Origin: Gammaproteobacteria bacterium
Lineage (GTDB): Bacteria > Pseudomonadota > Gammaproteobacteria > Burkholderiales > Nitrosomonadaceae
DNA: 56,958 nucleotides
Reading direction: 5' to 3'
Assembly (NCBI GenBank): GCA_030431985.1
Contig: JAUIIB010000015.1
Coordinates: forward strand, 1-56,958
The position numbers and the translations under genes are program-made. Shown here in pieces: positions 7,575 through 16,830 of the stretch (positions within the stretch are counted from its first letter, which is position 1; each line of letters opens with the position of its first letter). The notes below the pieces were generated by a model that made no database searches, was not told where the DNA came from, and saw only the letters and a program-made list of their open reading frames with translations.

Positions 7575-8866
7575 GGTGAAAATAGCGCTGCAGTGACGGT
7601 TGGATTGGATGGCATATACCAATGTATGTAAGACGCCGTTAATCGGCCGAAATGAAAGAGTGCCTCCGGTCGCAGCCCAGTTTGGGTTGGTTGTGTATAT
7701 GTCGAAGGTTGTACTTCAGTATCGAGTTGAGAATGGTGGAATGTATGGCCACGTAATTCGCCGTCAGAAAAAATAGCAGAATGTAAACCCAGGTTGACTA
7801 AACGCGGTTGCAAAGTCGCTGTGCCGGGAAACAGGTCAAGTAGTTTGGCGCTTTGTCCATCATGATTTGTCAGCATCGTTAATAAATAGAGCATGCCACC
7901 ACATTCGGCAACTACAGGTTTGCCGGCAGCATGATGTTTGCGAATTGCATTGTGGATACTGTGATTGGCTGACAATTCTTCAAGATGTAACTCCGGGTAA
8001 CCGCCGGGTAAATAAAGACTGTCTGTTTCCGGCAGCACGGTATCTTTCAGCGGAGAAAAAAACACCAATTCGGCACCCATGACCTGTAACAGGTCTAAAT
8101 TTGCCTGGTAGATGAAGCGGAAAGCTGCATCTGTGGCGACTGCGATACGTATTCCTCTCAGTTTGAGCGGTAAATCGGGCGATTGATTGGTATCGGGTGG
8201 ACGAAACATGACAGGCGGCGGTAGCTTATCCAATTCAGTATTGGTTAGAGTTTCGGCTAACAAATCTAAATAGTGCGATAAATCGTTGATGTGTTCCGCT
8301 TGTTCCAAACCCAGGTGACGACTGGGTAATTGTCCCATTTCATGGCGAGGCAATGCACCGTACCAAGTAAGGCGATCAGACAAACTCTCTTTGAGCATTG
8401 CTTCATGGACAGGGCTAGCAATTCGATTGGCCAGTACACCGGCAATTTTGCACGTTCGTTGATAGGTAGCCAGTCCGTGTGCGATGGCACCAAAAGTTTG
8501 TGCCATTGCCGTGGCGTCGATTACGGCCAGTACGGGAATGCCAAACACCGCTGAAAGGTCTGCACTGGAAGGATTTCCATCGAAAAGTCCCATGACGCCT
8601 TCAATCAATATCAGATCTGCAGTGGTCGCGGCTTGAAACAAAATCTCCTGACAATGGGCTTGCCCGCACATCCATAAATCCAATTGATAAACCGGATGGC
8701 CGGACGCCAGTTCCAGAATCATGGGATCGAGAAAGTCAGGCCCTGTTTTGAAAACGCGAACTTCGCGGCCATGATTTCGATGAAAGTGAGCGATTGCAGC
8801 GGTAACAGTCGTTTTGCCTTGCCCGGATGCGGGCGCGGCAATTAACAGTGCCGGGCATTGCCTCAC
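7571..8866 (-). CDS. cbiA: Cobyrinic acid a,c-diamide synthase
   Basis: This ATP- and glutamine-dependent enzyme amidates the a and c side chains of cobyrinic (or hydrogenobyrinic) acid. The 431-residue product begins with the P-loop-type APASGQGKTTVTAAIA segment (residues 11-26) of the dethiobiotin-synthetase-like domain. The C-terminal class-I glutamine amidotransferase domain shows LPGGYPELH and the catalytic-cysteine block VVAECGGMLYL, with a late histidine region (GHTFHHS). It overlaps cobO and bluB by 4 bases each (ATGA). No cobQ/cbiP follows, so cobyric acid synthase must be elsewhere or cobinamide is salvaged. Confidence 0.93.
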   Translation of the reverse strand: MRQCPALLIAAPASGQGKTTVTAAIAHFHRNHGREVRVFKTGPDFLDPMILELASGHPVYQLDLWMCGQAHCQEILFQAATTADLILIEGVMGLFDGNPSSADLSAVFGIPVLAVIDATAMAQTFGAIAHGLATYQRTCKIAGVLANRIASPVHEAMLKESLSDRLTWYGALPRHEMGQLPSRHLGLEQAEHINDLSHYLDLLAETLTNTELDKLPPPVMFRPPDTNQSPDLPLKLRGIRIAVATDAAFRFIYQANLDLLQVMGAELVFFSPLKDTVLPETDSLYLPGGYPELHLEELSANHSIHNAIRKHHAAGKPVVAECGGMLYLLTMLTNHDGQSAKLLDLFPGTATLQPRLVNLGLHSAIFSDGELRGHTFHHSQLDTEVQPSTYTQPTQTGLRPEALFHFGRLTASYIHWYMPSNPTVTAALFSP

Positions 8867-9477
8867 AAATCGATTCCTTTCTGCGCCGTTATACCGGCCC
8901 GGAAAGCATGCTTGATATCACGCATTTCAGATACCGTATCGGCCGCATCGCACAATGCCTCAGGTGCGGCGCGGCCGGTAACCACAACATGCTGCATTGG
9001 TGGACGATTTTGCAAGTCTTCAAGTACCTGATTAATGTCCAACCAGCGATACTTAAGCGGATATGTCAGTTCATCCAGGACAATTAAGTTAATCGTCGGG
9101 TCACGCAACATTGTTTGTACGACAGCCCAGCCTTGCCGCGCGGTTTCGGTGTCGCGTTCCAGATTCTGAGTGTCCCAGGTAAAGCCCTCACCCAATACAT
9201 GCCAGGTTACGTTATCCTGACGCCGGAAGAATGCTTCTTCTCCGGTATCCGAACGCCCTTTGATAAACTGTGCTACGCCGACACGCATGCCGTGACCGAG
9301 TGCGCGCGCCACCATTCCAAAAGCTGAGCTTGATTTGCCTTTCCCGTTGCCGGTATGTACTAGTAATAATCCTTTTTCCTGGTCGGCGCGTTCGATTGCG
9401 GCATCAACGACGGCTTTCTTGCGTTGCATACGCTTACGGTGACGTGCGGCTTTGTTTTCGTTTTCTGCGTCGGTCAT
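8863..9477 (-). CDS. cobO: Cob(I)yrinic acid a,c-diamide adenosyltransferase
   Basis: A 204-residue CobA/CobO/BtuR-type ATP:corrinoid adenosyltransferase that adds the upper adenosyl ligand. The N terminus is rich in lysine and arginine. The modified P-loop LLLVHTGNGKGKSSSAFG (about residues 37-54) is diagnostic, followed by VAQFIKG, VVLDELTYPLKY-type and VVVTGRAAP blocks. It serves both de novo synthesis and salvage. It lies between the small membrane protein (5-base gap) and cbiA (4-base overlap). Also called btuR in salvage-only organisms. Confidence 0.94.
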   Translation of the reverse strand: MTDAENENKAARHRKRMQRKKAVVDAAIERADQEKGLLLVHTGNGKGKSSSAFGMVARALGHGMRVGVAQFIKGRSDTGEEAFFRRQDNVTWHVLGEGFTWDTQNLERDTETARQGWAVVQTMLRDPTINLIVLDELTYPLKYRWLDINQVLEDLQNRPPMQHVVVTGRAAPEALCDAADTVSEMRDIKHAFRAGITAQKGIDL

Positions 9478-9482
9478 GTTGT

Positions 9483-10073
9483 TTACTGGACAGTATTCCG
9501 CTGTGTATTGAATTGCTGCTGCATGAATGTGAATGCAATATGAATCGCTGCAGCAAAGCCGGCGTAAAACAGGAACGACTCAATATACATTGGAAAATAT
9601 GTCAACAGACGCTCGCCAAATTCAACCAGTGAGGTTTGCGTAAACCGGCCGGAAAAGAAATAAAAGCCGCCGCTCGAAAATAATTCACATAATGCTAATC
9701 CAGAAACAACGCTCAGCGACAAAGGCATGAATGTACGCCAGGAAAATTGATGCCTTGTGGCATACCAGCGACCTGCCAGCCATAACGAAGCATAGGCGGG
9801 TAACAGAAGAATATAGGCCGGCGTTATGCAAAAACCGCTTGTTCCACCCCAGGTGTACGCGGCAAAATCCAGTACCCAGCAGAGCACGAAGAATCCCAGC
9901 AAAGGCCAGACCGAACGCAGATAGACGCCGGCTAGGAAAAAGACGGCCCACGATGCGCCGGGCAGGTTATGCATCGAAGCAAAATGATGGCCTCGTGTAA
10001 TCACCATCAGCGCAACCAATAGCAGTGCGATGATCATTTGATTACGGGTTGATAATGTCAATAAAGACTGCAT
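9483..10073 (-). CDS. Integral membrane protein of the B12 operon, possible corrinoid transporter component
   Basis: The 196-residue product has about five or six hydrophobic segments and aromatic-rich loops. It is not a B12 biosynthetic enzyme I recognise. Its size, helix number and place between the riboswitch-controlled btuB and cobO suggest a role in moving corrinoid or a precursor across the inner membrane, perhaps like the substrate-binding component of an ECF transporter. No ATPase or transmembrane partner gene is adjacent. Transport function is an inference from context only; cobalt handling is an alternative. A ribosome-binding-like GGAGAAAC lies upstream of the ATG, and btuB is 9 bases away. 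Confidence 0.7.
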   Translation of the reverse strand: MQSLLTLSTRNQMIIALLLVALMVITRGHHFASMHNLPGASWAVFFLAGVYLRSVWPLLGFFVLCWVLDFAAYTWGGTSGFCITPAYILLLPAYASLWLAGRWYATRHQFSWRTFMPLSLSVVSGLALCELFSSGGFYFFSGRFTQTSLVEFGERLLTYFPMYIESFLFYAGFAAAIHIAFTFMQQQFNTQRNTVQ

Positions 10074-10082
10074 GGTTTCTCC

Positions 10083-11966
10083 TTATCCAGGTTGGTAACG
10101 TAGGAGCGCAAAGAAATTACGTCCCGGTTGATTGAAAAAAGATGCTGTTTCATAACGCTCATTGAACAGATTTTCAATGCGACCCTGCAAACGCCAGTTT
10201 TTGTTTAGTGCGTACTCAGCGCGCAGGTCAAACTTAACATAGCTATCTAGCTTACGTGTATTTTCCGTGTTGTCAAAGCGTTTACCTTCAACAAGCAGTG
10301 TTGCGCCTACCCGGTAGCGGCCAAATCTTCGGTCAGCATCCAGACGAAACGACTCTCTGGCACGTCTGGGAAGAATGTTACCCCGATTTGCAGCTAACTC
10401 AGGGTTATTGGCGCTGGCACGGTTTTCAGGATCCATGAATGTCAAGTTGCCATTGAGCTGCCAGCCTTTAATTTGCGTACTGAGTATAGCCTCTAGTCCG
10501 CGAATACGTGCTTTACTGACGTTCTTCGGTAAGAAAAAGCCTGTGGCACTGTCGGATACATTCACAATTAAATTATCGATATGTGTTTCATAAATGTTCA
10601 CAGCCCATTTTCCCCAATTCATATTACCACGCACACCGAATTCGAGGCTTCGTGATTTTTCTGGGTTTAGGTTGGGATTGCCAAAATTTGGGAAATATAA
10701 TTGGTTAAATGTGGGTGCTTTAAATGCGGTACCAAAATTGGCCGTAAAGCGTATTTTATCGGTAATGGCATAACCTGCACCTATTCCACCTGTAAGGTGT
10801 GTGCCAAATTGTTCGTTGGAATCAATACGCCCGGATAACTGCCCGTCAAATGCACCAATGGTTGTTTGGTGTTGTGAAAAAGCACCCCAATTGGTTCGCG
10901 AATTCTCGTCAAATGATTCAGTGCTCTTGATCTGGTCGTCCCAGTAATCCATTCCGAGAGTCAATAGATTATTTTTATTAACAGTAAAGTCATTCTGAAT
11001 ACTAATTGTGTCACGTGTAGTATTGAAACGTGAGCTAAAAACCGAACCCAGAAAATTGTCCGAATCCTGTCGGCTTCGGCCTCCTGATACTTTTATACGC
11101 CAGAATTTTAGTGGCGAGTAATGTGCTGTGCCCCCAACAACCTGTTGCATGGTTTCTGTTTTATTGGTAAAGCTACCGTCAAATTGTGTGCGGCCTTCGG
11201 ACTGCATGAAGTTGGCAGAAATGTCCAATCCATTGTCAAAACGGTAACCTGCACGCACCGAACCGGATACATTGCGGTAGCCGTCTCTATCCGGCTCATT
11301 AGTAAAACAACCAGCGCCACCTGGGGATGGTTTGCCCCTACAGGCATTAAATCCATTAGTGCCTTTACCGCTTGCGGTTAGATTAAGCCAGCCTTTTCCA
11401 TAGCTGGCAGAAAATCCTGCGGAACCATTCAGTGTGCCGTAACTGCCCCCGCCGAAGCTAAAGTGCGGTCTGAATCCGGCTTTGCCATCACCTTTACGGG
11501 TAAAGATGTGAATCACACCCCCTATGGCTTCAGAACCGTATAAGCTGGAGCGTGGCCCACGTACGATTTCAATACGCTCGATTTGTTCAAGCGGTATATT
11601 CTCGAATGCGGTTGTGCCGGTGGTTGCAGAACCGACTTTAATGTTATCAATCATGACAAGCACATGATCTGATTCAGTACCGCGCATAAAGATAGACGTA
11701 TTTTTTCCCGGTCCGCCATTATTGGCAATATTGATGCCCGGCAGACCACGAAATAAATCCTGGATAGAACGTGCCTGTTGACGTTCGATATCTTCACGTG
11801 AAATTACCGTTACCGAGGCCAAGGCCGAATCAACGGTTTGTGCCGTACGTGTTGCCGTTACGATAACCGGTTCTTTTTGATAAGGTGCTGCAGCGTACAG
11901 TGTTGTTGCGGTTGCTGTTACAACACCTATCAGTGCAGTTATTGCCGAAAGTCGGTTTTGTCGCAT
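10083..11966 (-). CDS. btuB: TonB-dependent vitamin B12 outer-membrane receptor
   Basis: The product, about 627 residues, imports cobalamin and other corrinoids across the outer membrane using TonB energy. A signal peptide ends near ALYAAAPYQ. It is followed by the TonB box region EPVIVTATR, a plug domain (SIQDLFRGLPGINIANNGGPG, then RGPRSSLYGSEAIGG) and a 22-strand barrel ending with a TonB-receptor C-terminal motif (NLFNERYETASFFNQPGRNFF). Two ATGs are adjacent (11969 and 11966). The second has the better 7-base spacing to GGAGG. The gene is first in the operon, under a cobalamin riboswitch whose leader can mask this ribosome-binding site. Confidence 0.93.
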   Translation of the reverse strand: MRQNRLSAITALIGVVTATATTLYAAAPYQKEPVIVTATRTAQTVDSALASVTVISREDIERQQARSIQDLFRGLPGINIANNGGPGKNTSIFMRGTESDHVLVMIDNIKVGSATTGTTAFENIPLEQIERIEIVRGPRSSLYGSEAIGGVIHIFTRKGDGKAGFRPHFSFGGGSYGTLNGSAGFSASYGKGWLNLTASGKGTNGFNACRGKPSPGGAGCFTNEPDRDGYRNVSGSVRAGYRFDNGLDISANFMQSEGRTQFDGSFTNKTETMQQVVGGTAHYSPLKFWRIKVSGGRSRQDSDNFLGSVFSSRFNTTRDTISIQNDFTVNKNNLLTLGMDYWDDQIKSTESFDENSRTNWGAFSQHQTTIGAFDGQLSGRIDSNEQFGTHLTGGIGAGYAITDKIRFTANFGTAFKAPTFNQLYFPNFGNPNLNPEKSRSLEFGVRGNMNWGKWAVNIYETHIDNLIVNVSDSATGFFLPKNVSKARIRGLEAILSTQIKGWQLNGNLTFMDPENRASANNPELAANRGNILPRRARESFRLDADRRFGRYRVGATLLVEGKRFDNTENTRKLDSYVKFDLRAEYALNKNWRLQGRIENLFNERYETASFFNQPGRNFFALLRYQPG

Positions 11967-11971
11967 CATTT

Positions 11972-12092
11972 CTCCTCCGCGCCGCCCGCGCGCTATGTTT
12001 TGTTGAGTAAATGTGCGGAGGAGGTAGAAATGACATTGGAAGCTGTATCTGATTGATACAGATAGACCGTAATGTCGTTTGTCGCCCTCCGC
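11972..12092 (-). promoter_or_regulatory. Riboswitch expression platform: SD, anti-SD and anti-anti-SD
   Basis: On the minus-strand RNA the btuB Shine-Dalgarno region GCGGAGGAG (11980-11972) is perfectly complementary over 9 bases to CTCCTCCGC (12023-12015). A further upstream GCGGAGG (12092-12086) is complementary to 7 bases of the same anti-SD. The two pairings are mutually exclusive, which fits translational on/off switching. A separate hairpin (12031-12075; GACATT/AATGTC outside, CTGTATC/GATACAG inside) lies between them and would bring the upstream pair together. Complementarity is read directly; switching is inferred. Confidence 0.7.
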
Positions 12093-12105
12093 AACATCGT
12101 GAATA

Positions 12106-12345
12106 GCTTCGGGCCGGTCTCCGGACTGATGAGCGGAATGGTTTCCAGACCTGCGCCTTCCCGTGTCGTTAATGACATAGTGGCTTATTGCAGGGCTTTA
12201 AGAAAACAACATGAACTTCAAACGTTTTCTTAACTCATTTACCGTTGCGGGGGCAGTACTGGCTTTGCTTGAATGCTTATAAGCGCACCAGTTTCCCGTT
12301 TAACCTCTTAACAATTTAATTAATAGAGGCACCCGAGGCAAGGCC
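12106..12345 (-). ncRNA. Cobalamin (adenosylcobalamin) riboswitch
   Basis: The minus-strand sequence carries the conserved B12-box core GCCCCCGCAAC, an upstream GGTGCC element near the 5' end, and the 3' element AGTCCGGAGACCGGCC, all in the usual order and spacing for the RF00174-type aptamer. It precedes btuB and the whole B12 operon. When cobalamin binds, expression should fall, probably through the ribosome-binding-site masking described for the adjoining platform. Boundaries are approximate to about ten bases. Confidence 0.93.
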
Positions 12346-12349
12346 AGAG

Positions 12350-12378
12350 AAACTACACAATATATTCATGACTGTCAA
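12350..12378 (-). promoter_or_regulatory. Putative sigma70 promoter of the B12 operon
   Basis: On the minus strand TTGACA (12378-12373) is followed 17 bases later by TAGTTT (12355-12350). The implied start near 12343 coincides with the first base-paired stem of the riboswitch. The -35 is perfect and the -10 weak. Confidence 0.45.
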
Positions 12379-12466
12379 CTTTAGGAGAGTGTGAAAAAGT
12401 TGGCTGGTTATGATTCGAGCTATTTCATCTACGATTTAAAATTGTAGGGCACTTGATCATATATTT

Positions 12467-12521
12467 TTAACAATTTATTGACAAAAAATTAACATTTTCT
12501 TGATCTTTCAATTGGTAAACT
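12467..12521 (+). promoter_or_regulatory. Regulatory module copy A: tandem TTAACAnTTTnTTGA repeats
   Basis: This 55-base segment is repeated with 3 mismatches at 14505-14559. Each copy contains two direct repeats of TTAACAnTTTnTTGA starting 22 bases apart (12467 and 12489 here), about two helical turns, overlapping a TTGACA hexamer. A perfect dyad TGGTAAA-4-TTTACCA (12513-12530) overlaps the 3' edge of copy A. It lies 289 bases before the porin ATG. The layout fits a transcription factor operator plus promoter. The regulator is unknown; a LysR-type factor such as CbbR is one possibility. Confidence 0.6.
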
Positions 12522-12809
12522 GATTTACCAGTCCGTTTATTCTAAAAAAGACCTAGGATTAATCTATTCAAAATTTATTTTACTAATGTGATCACTTAAA
12601 AAAATAACCAAGATCAAATACCGGTACTTCGGTAATTCGCATCCCAAACTTTCAGTATTCGGCAATCTGCAGATTACGTATTTTTCGATAGCTAGCAAGG
12701 CTCTATTTCTGCAGCAAATGACATGAATCACATATTACTGCTGGTGCGGCGTACCAAGATCAGGTTTTAAAATAATTTTTACTCAATATTCAAGTAAGGA
12801 GCAATGTGA

Positions 12810-14375
12810 ATGATAGGTGAGGGAATATACAATTTTATATATCGATTCAAACCGATAATCGGTTTGAATCGAATTAATCACCTGAAGGTTATAGTGGTTT
12901 GTTTAATTGTGAGTGGTTATTTAGAGGGAGGTGTTGTTTTTGCCGAAACCCAGAAGGTTGCCGCCACAACTACAGCGCAATTGAAGCAATCAACAGTCGT
13001 AACCAATCCTCAGTATATCCAAATAGCTGCCGCGACTCAGCAGCAATCTGATACAGGGAATTTTCAAACTGTTAATGCTGAACCTGTGTCAGGTGGTTTT
13101 AACCGTTTGGCCCATGTAATGGAAACTCATGAATCACCGCTTTCCGCCCTAACCCCGGATTGGCTGGACTTGGAGGTTGAGCATCGTACCCGTTATGAAG
13201 TTTATGATAGCGGTTTTACTCGTGCCATTCCCGATAGTAGCGATAATCAACAAATACACCAACGGACACGCTTTTTAATCGGGCTGAACAGAAAAGGTCC
13301 CCTTTCATTTACATTTGAACTGACCGATATGCGTGCCCCTCTTGCTGAATACGGGCAGGCGGGCTTACCGAATTTTGCTAATCATTTCGACTTTACTCAG
13401 CTTCATGTCGATTTAAAGACCGGAAATCTTTTTGGAACGGGATTGCCCGGAAAGCTCGAGGTTGGCCGTTTGGTAATGGACTTTGGAAAGGGGCGTTTGA
13501 TAGCAGGTCACCGGTTTGGACCTTTAACGCCAACATTCGACGGTGTTCAGTTAACCGTTGGGTCTGACGAAACAGGCTGGGGGTTAAGGATGTTTGGTAC
13601 ATCGCCAGTGAAACGTTTTGCAACGGAACTTGACGATTTTTCACCCGTGACTTACTTTTCCGGCGCACAAATTACCAACCGTGATTTTGTGTGGGCAAAT
13701 GTCGATCTGTATTTCTTTCAATTAAATGAAGGCGGCAAACTTAGAAAACGCAATATTTCCACCCCGGGTTTCAGAGTGTTTGCTAATCCTACGCCGGGAT
13801 ATTTAGACTATGAAATTGAGTCGATGTATCAATTTGGTGAGGTCGATAACAACAATTACTTTGCCCATCGGCATCATGGTGAAGTTGGCTATAGCTTTAA
13901 AACCCAAATGCCGTTCAGGCTGGCTTATTTATTTGACTATGCCTCGGGTGATCGTGATCCGGATAAAGATTTTGATTTCTTATTTGCGAAACGACGTACA
14001 GAATATGGTCCTACCGGTATTTTAGGCATATTCTTTCCCTCCAATATTATGTCGCCTGCTGGATTCCGCGCCACGCTTTTGCCGACACCAACGGTTAAGT
14101 TAGAGATGACGCATCGTGCATTCTGGCTTGCCGATAAGCATGGTGCCTTTGTTGGTAGTGGTTTGCAAGATCCGACCGGACAAGCTGGAAGCTATCTGGG
14201 AAACCTTTTCGATATCAATCTGCAATGGAATCCGAAGTACAGCTATTTGAAACGCATGCGCTTTGATATTGGTTATACGCATTTATTTAAAGGAGATTAC
14301 TTCAGCAGGGTCCCGGATGGACCTGGTGGTAAGGATACGAATTATGGTTACACTATGGTTACTTTTAAGTTCTAG
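12810..14375 (+). CDS. Alginate-export-type outer-membrane porin
   Basis: The 521-residue protein has an N-terminal hydrophobic signal region (LKVIVVCLIVSGYLEGG...VFA). An Ala/Thr/Gln-rich linker follows. From about residue 115 come alternating amphipathic beta strands ending in a C-terminal phenylalanine (MVTFKF), the usual outer-membrane barrel end. The R-T-R-F-x-I-G block and VGRLVMDFGKGRLIAGHRFG resemble the Alginate_exp (AlgE-like) porin family. A GGAG ribosome-binding site lies 8 bases before the ATG. It is the first gene of the inorganic-carbon cluster and shares its upstream regulatory module with the SulP gene, so it may admit bicarbonate or another anion. The substrate is not shown. 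Confidence 0.75.
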   Translation: MIGEGIYNFIYRFKPIIGLNRINHLKVIVVCLIVSGYLEGGVVFAETQKVAATTTAQLKQSTVVTNPQYIQIAAATQQQSDTGNFQTVNAEPVSGGFNRLAHVMETHESPLSALTPDWLDLEVEHRTRYEVYDSGFTRAIPDSSDNQQIHQRTRFLIGLNRKGPLSFTFELTDMRAPLAEYGQAGLPNFANHFDFTQLHVDLKTGNLFGTGLPGKLEVGRLVMDFGKGRLIAGHRFGPLTPTFDGVQLTVGSDETGWGLRMFGTSPVKRFATELDDFSPVTYFSGAQITNRDFVWANVDLYFFQLNEGGKLRKRNISTPGFRVFANPTPGYLDYEIESMYQFGEVDNNNYFAHRHHGEVGYSFKTQMPFRLAYLFDYASGDRDPDKDFDFLFAKRRTEYGPTGILGIFFPSNIMSPAGFRATLLPTPTVKLEMTHRAFWLADKHGAFVGSGLQDPTGQAGSYLGNLFDINLQWNPKYSYLKRMRFDIGYTHLFKGDYFSRVPDGPGGKDTNYGYTMVTFKF

Positions 14376-14504
14376 TTCGAGGGTATGTGGATAACATTTG
14401 TGCCAAATAGTGTGGATTGCGTTGCCGGTGTTGAGATACGAATGCTTATTATTGGTATGAAAGATGTGTCCTGGTGAGCAGATAGGTTGATCCGTTCCAA
14501 TTCC

Positions 14505-14559
14505 TTAACAATTTATTGACAAAAAATTAACAATTTCTTGATATTGCAATTGGTAAACT
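14505..14559 (+). promoter_or_regulatory. Regulatory module copy B, 95% identical to copy A
   Basis: 52 of 55 positions match 12467-12521. The two tandem units TTAACAATTTATTGA and TTAACAATTTCTTGA begin at 14505 and 14527. It sits 295 bases before the SulP start, almost the same distance as copy A from the porin start, while the sequences further downstream show no clear similarity. That pattern argues for selection on the module, not a recent duplication of the whole leader. Confidence 0.6.
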
Positions 14560-14853
14560 ATAGTCATTGATATTACCGAATACTGACTTGGCAAATGTTC
14601 AGCTATTGGTCTGTATTGATGAGGATTTTTAATATAAAAATAATTCAAATTTAAATTTTCATGATGATGTATTTTTAGTCTATTGAATTTTAGTGGCTAT
14701 CTCATTCCTTCATCTCGGGTAGCTTAATCTCCCATTACATACATCGGCATATATTCGTGCTGGGGCATTGTAATACCGGAAACAGGGTTTTTTCCGAGTT
14801 TGAGTAACGAAGCAGATATACCCACAAACTCAACTTAAAGGAACCCTAATACG

Positions 14854-16497
14854 ATGTCAGATTCTAATTCAGGTGAGATTCCACGTGGTAATGCAGCTGG
14901 ATTCATTAAGTATTTCAAGAACGATATAACCTCCGGTTTTTTTGTATTTTTAATTGCGCTTCCTCTTTGTTTGGGTATTTCCGTTGCAAGTGGTTATCCG
15001 CCTATCGCAGGAATTTTTACCGCAATTATTGGCGCGATACTGACTACTTTTATTAGTAATTCAGAGCTCACAATCAAGGGACCGGCTGCCGGTATGATTG
15101 TCATCGTGATTGGGTGCGTCAATGAGTTCGGTGGCCCTGGAAATGTGGACGCTTATCGGGCAGCACTGGCGGTTGGTGTCGTCGCTGCAGGATTTCAGAT
15201 TGTTTTTGGATTATTAAGAGGCGGTATCCTCAGTGAATTTTTCCCATTGTCTGCGGTGCACGGTATGCTCGCGGCAATTGGCGTAATTATTATCATCAAG
15301 CATATACCGGTTGTATTAGGGTATGAGGGAGCCAAGGGCGGCCCGCTCGAGATGCTGGTACAAATACCGCATTATATTTCAGAGGCCAATCCGGCAATTG
15401 CGGCGATAGGGGTGGTAGGCGTAATCATTATGTTTACTTGGCCGGTTCTGGCAAAAAAATTAAGCGCTTTGAAGAAAATTCCTGCACCGATTGTCGTACT
15501 TGCCGTGACGATTCCGATGGGTATGTATTTCAATCTTCTGGAACCACATTCTTATGTCGTGCAGGGCCGAACATACCAGCTTGGAGAGCAATATTTGGTC
15601 GAAATGCCTGACCGTATTTTCGGTATGTTCGACTATATTACTTTTCCTGATTTTTCTGTTTTAGACGACCCTAGAGCATGGACATGGATTTTTATGTTCT
15701 TTGCGATTGGTAGTTTGGAATCGTTATTGAGTGCCAAAGCAGTTGACATGATTGATCCTTGGAAGCGGAAAAGTAATATGAACCGCGATGTGGTTGCGGT
15801 TGGTTCTGCAAATCTCTTGGCTTCTTTTATTGGTGGATTGCCAATGATATCTGAGATCGTTCGTAGTAGAGCGAATATCGATAATGGTGCGCGCACACGT
15901 TTCTCAGATATGTGGCACGGTGTGTTTTTGTTAATCTGTGTTGCACTGATACCGACTCTATTGCATCTTATTCCATTGGCCGCATTAGCAGCGATGCTGA
16001 TTTTTACTGGTTGGCGGTTGGCGCATCCAAATGAATTTATTCATGTGCTACATATTGGACGCGAGCAGTTAGCCATTTTCGTGACAACACTTGTTGCAGT
16101 GCTTGCGACTGATTTGTTAACGGGAATTGGAATCGGTATCGGTATGAAAGTGTTGATTCATATTTTCAATGGTGTGCCAATTGGCTCTTTTTTCTGGCCT
16201 TATCTCGATGTCGAGGAAGTTGATGATAAGACTGTCAAAATCACCGCCCGGCGCTCTGCTGTGTTCAGTAATTGGATTCCGTTTCGCAAACAAATTATCG
16301 AACTGGGCTTTTCAAAGCATAGAAATGTCATTGTAGATTTATCGGATACACGGCTGGTGGATCACAGTGTGATGGACAAATTACATGATCTGGAAAAAGA
16401 TTTTGAGCAAGAAGGCCTGGTTTTGACAATAACCGGACTGGATTCGCATCAGCCATTATCGGATCATGCACAGGCTGCAAGACGATTACGTACCTAG
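14854..16497 (+). CDS. SulP-family anion (likely bicarbonate) transporter with STAS domain
   Basis: The 547-residue protein has a SulP membrane domain (residues about 20-420) with the family's opening segments ([30 protein letters not shown] is spread over residues 22-51) and about 12-14 helices. A cytoplasmic STAS domain follows (about 455-547, with [19 protein letters not shown]). SulP proteins carry sulfate, bicarbonate or other anions. Placement before dabA and a carbonic-anhydrase-like gene favours a BicA-like bicarbonate role; this is inference. AAGGA precedes the ATG by about 12 bases. A 7-bp hairpin (14796-14802 with 14825-14831) lies directly upstream of the ribosome-binding site. 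Confidence 0.85.
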   Translation: MSDSNSGEIPRGNAAGFIKYFKNDITSGFFVFLIALPLCLGISVASGYPPIAGIFTAIIGAILTTFISNSELTIKGPAAGMIVIVIGCVNEFGGPGNVDAYRAALAVGVVAAGFQIVFGLLRGGILSEFFPLSAVHGMLAAIGVIIIIKHIPVVLGYEGAKGGPLEMLVQIPHYISEANPAIAAIGVVGVIIMFTWPVLAKKLSALKKIPAPIVVLAVTIPMGMYFNLLEPHSYVVQGRTYQLGEQYLVEMPDRIFGMFDYITFPDFSVLDDPRAWTWIFMFFAIGSLESLLSAKAVDMIDPWKRKSNMNRDVVAVGSANLLASFIGGLPMISEIVRSRANIDNGARTRFSDMWHGVFLLICVALIPTLLHLIPLAALAAMLIFTGWRLAHPNEFIHVLHIGREQLAIFVTTLVAVLATDLLTGIGIGIGMKVLIHIFNGVPIGSFFWPYLDVEEVDDKTVKITARRSAVFSNWIPFRKQIIELGFSKHRNVIVDLSDTRLVDHSVMDKLHDLEKDFEQEGLVLTITGLDSHQPLSDHAQAARRLRT

Positions 16498-16830
16498 TAT
16501 GAGCATTCACTGGGAAAATAAAATCGTGATGTTGATGGAGATTTGACTGTGTAGGCAGTTGAAGCATGTTCGCTGCTAAGGTGGCGTGCTTCAGTCTACT
16601 CATCATGATAGGTTCCAGGAGATTGATAAGTCATCAAAAACTGACCAATTTGTTATGCTCCTTTTAGCGTTACCAATGCAGTATGGTCGTAATGTTCCAG
16701 TCATGTCTTGGGCGATTTTATTTTCAACAGCAATCAGATCAATCGTTTTGTTATATAGCTTTGCTGGATTTTATTTAAATCATAAGCCCAGCTAACTAGG
16801 AATAAATACATATAAAGGTAAGCTCATTGT
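16498..16830. other. Intergenic gap between SulP and the NuoM-like gene
   Basis: A 9-bp near-perfect inverted repeat (TGAAGCATG at about 16561, CGTGCTTCA at about 16584) could act as a weak attenuator, but no T-run follows. An open frame at 16586-16795 starts from GTG and has no convincing ribosome-binding site. No supported gene is seen. Confidence 0.5.

Noticed and set aside
12030..12056. Eight-codon open frame with a strong GGAGG site on the plus strand
   Set aside because: The apparent ribosome-binding site is the complement of the riboswitch anti-SD; the frame is a by-product of that pairing.
16586..16795. 69-residue frame between SulP and the NuoM-like gene
   Set aside because: GTG start, no ribosome-binding site, no motif and atypical composition.
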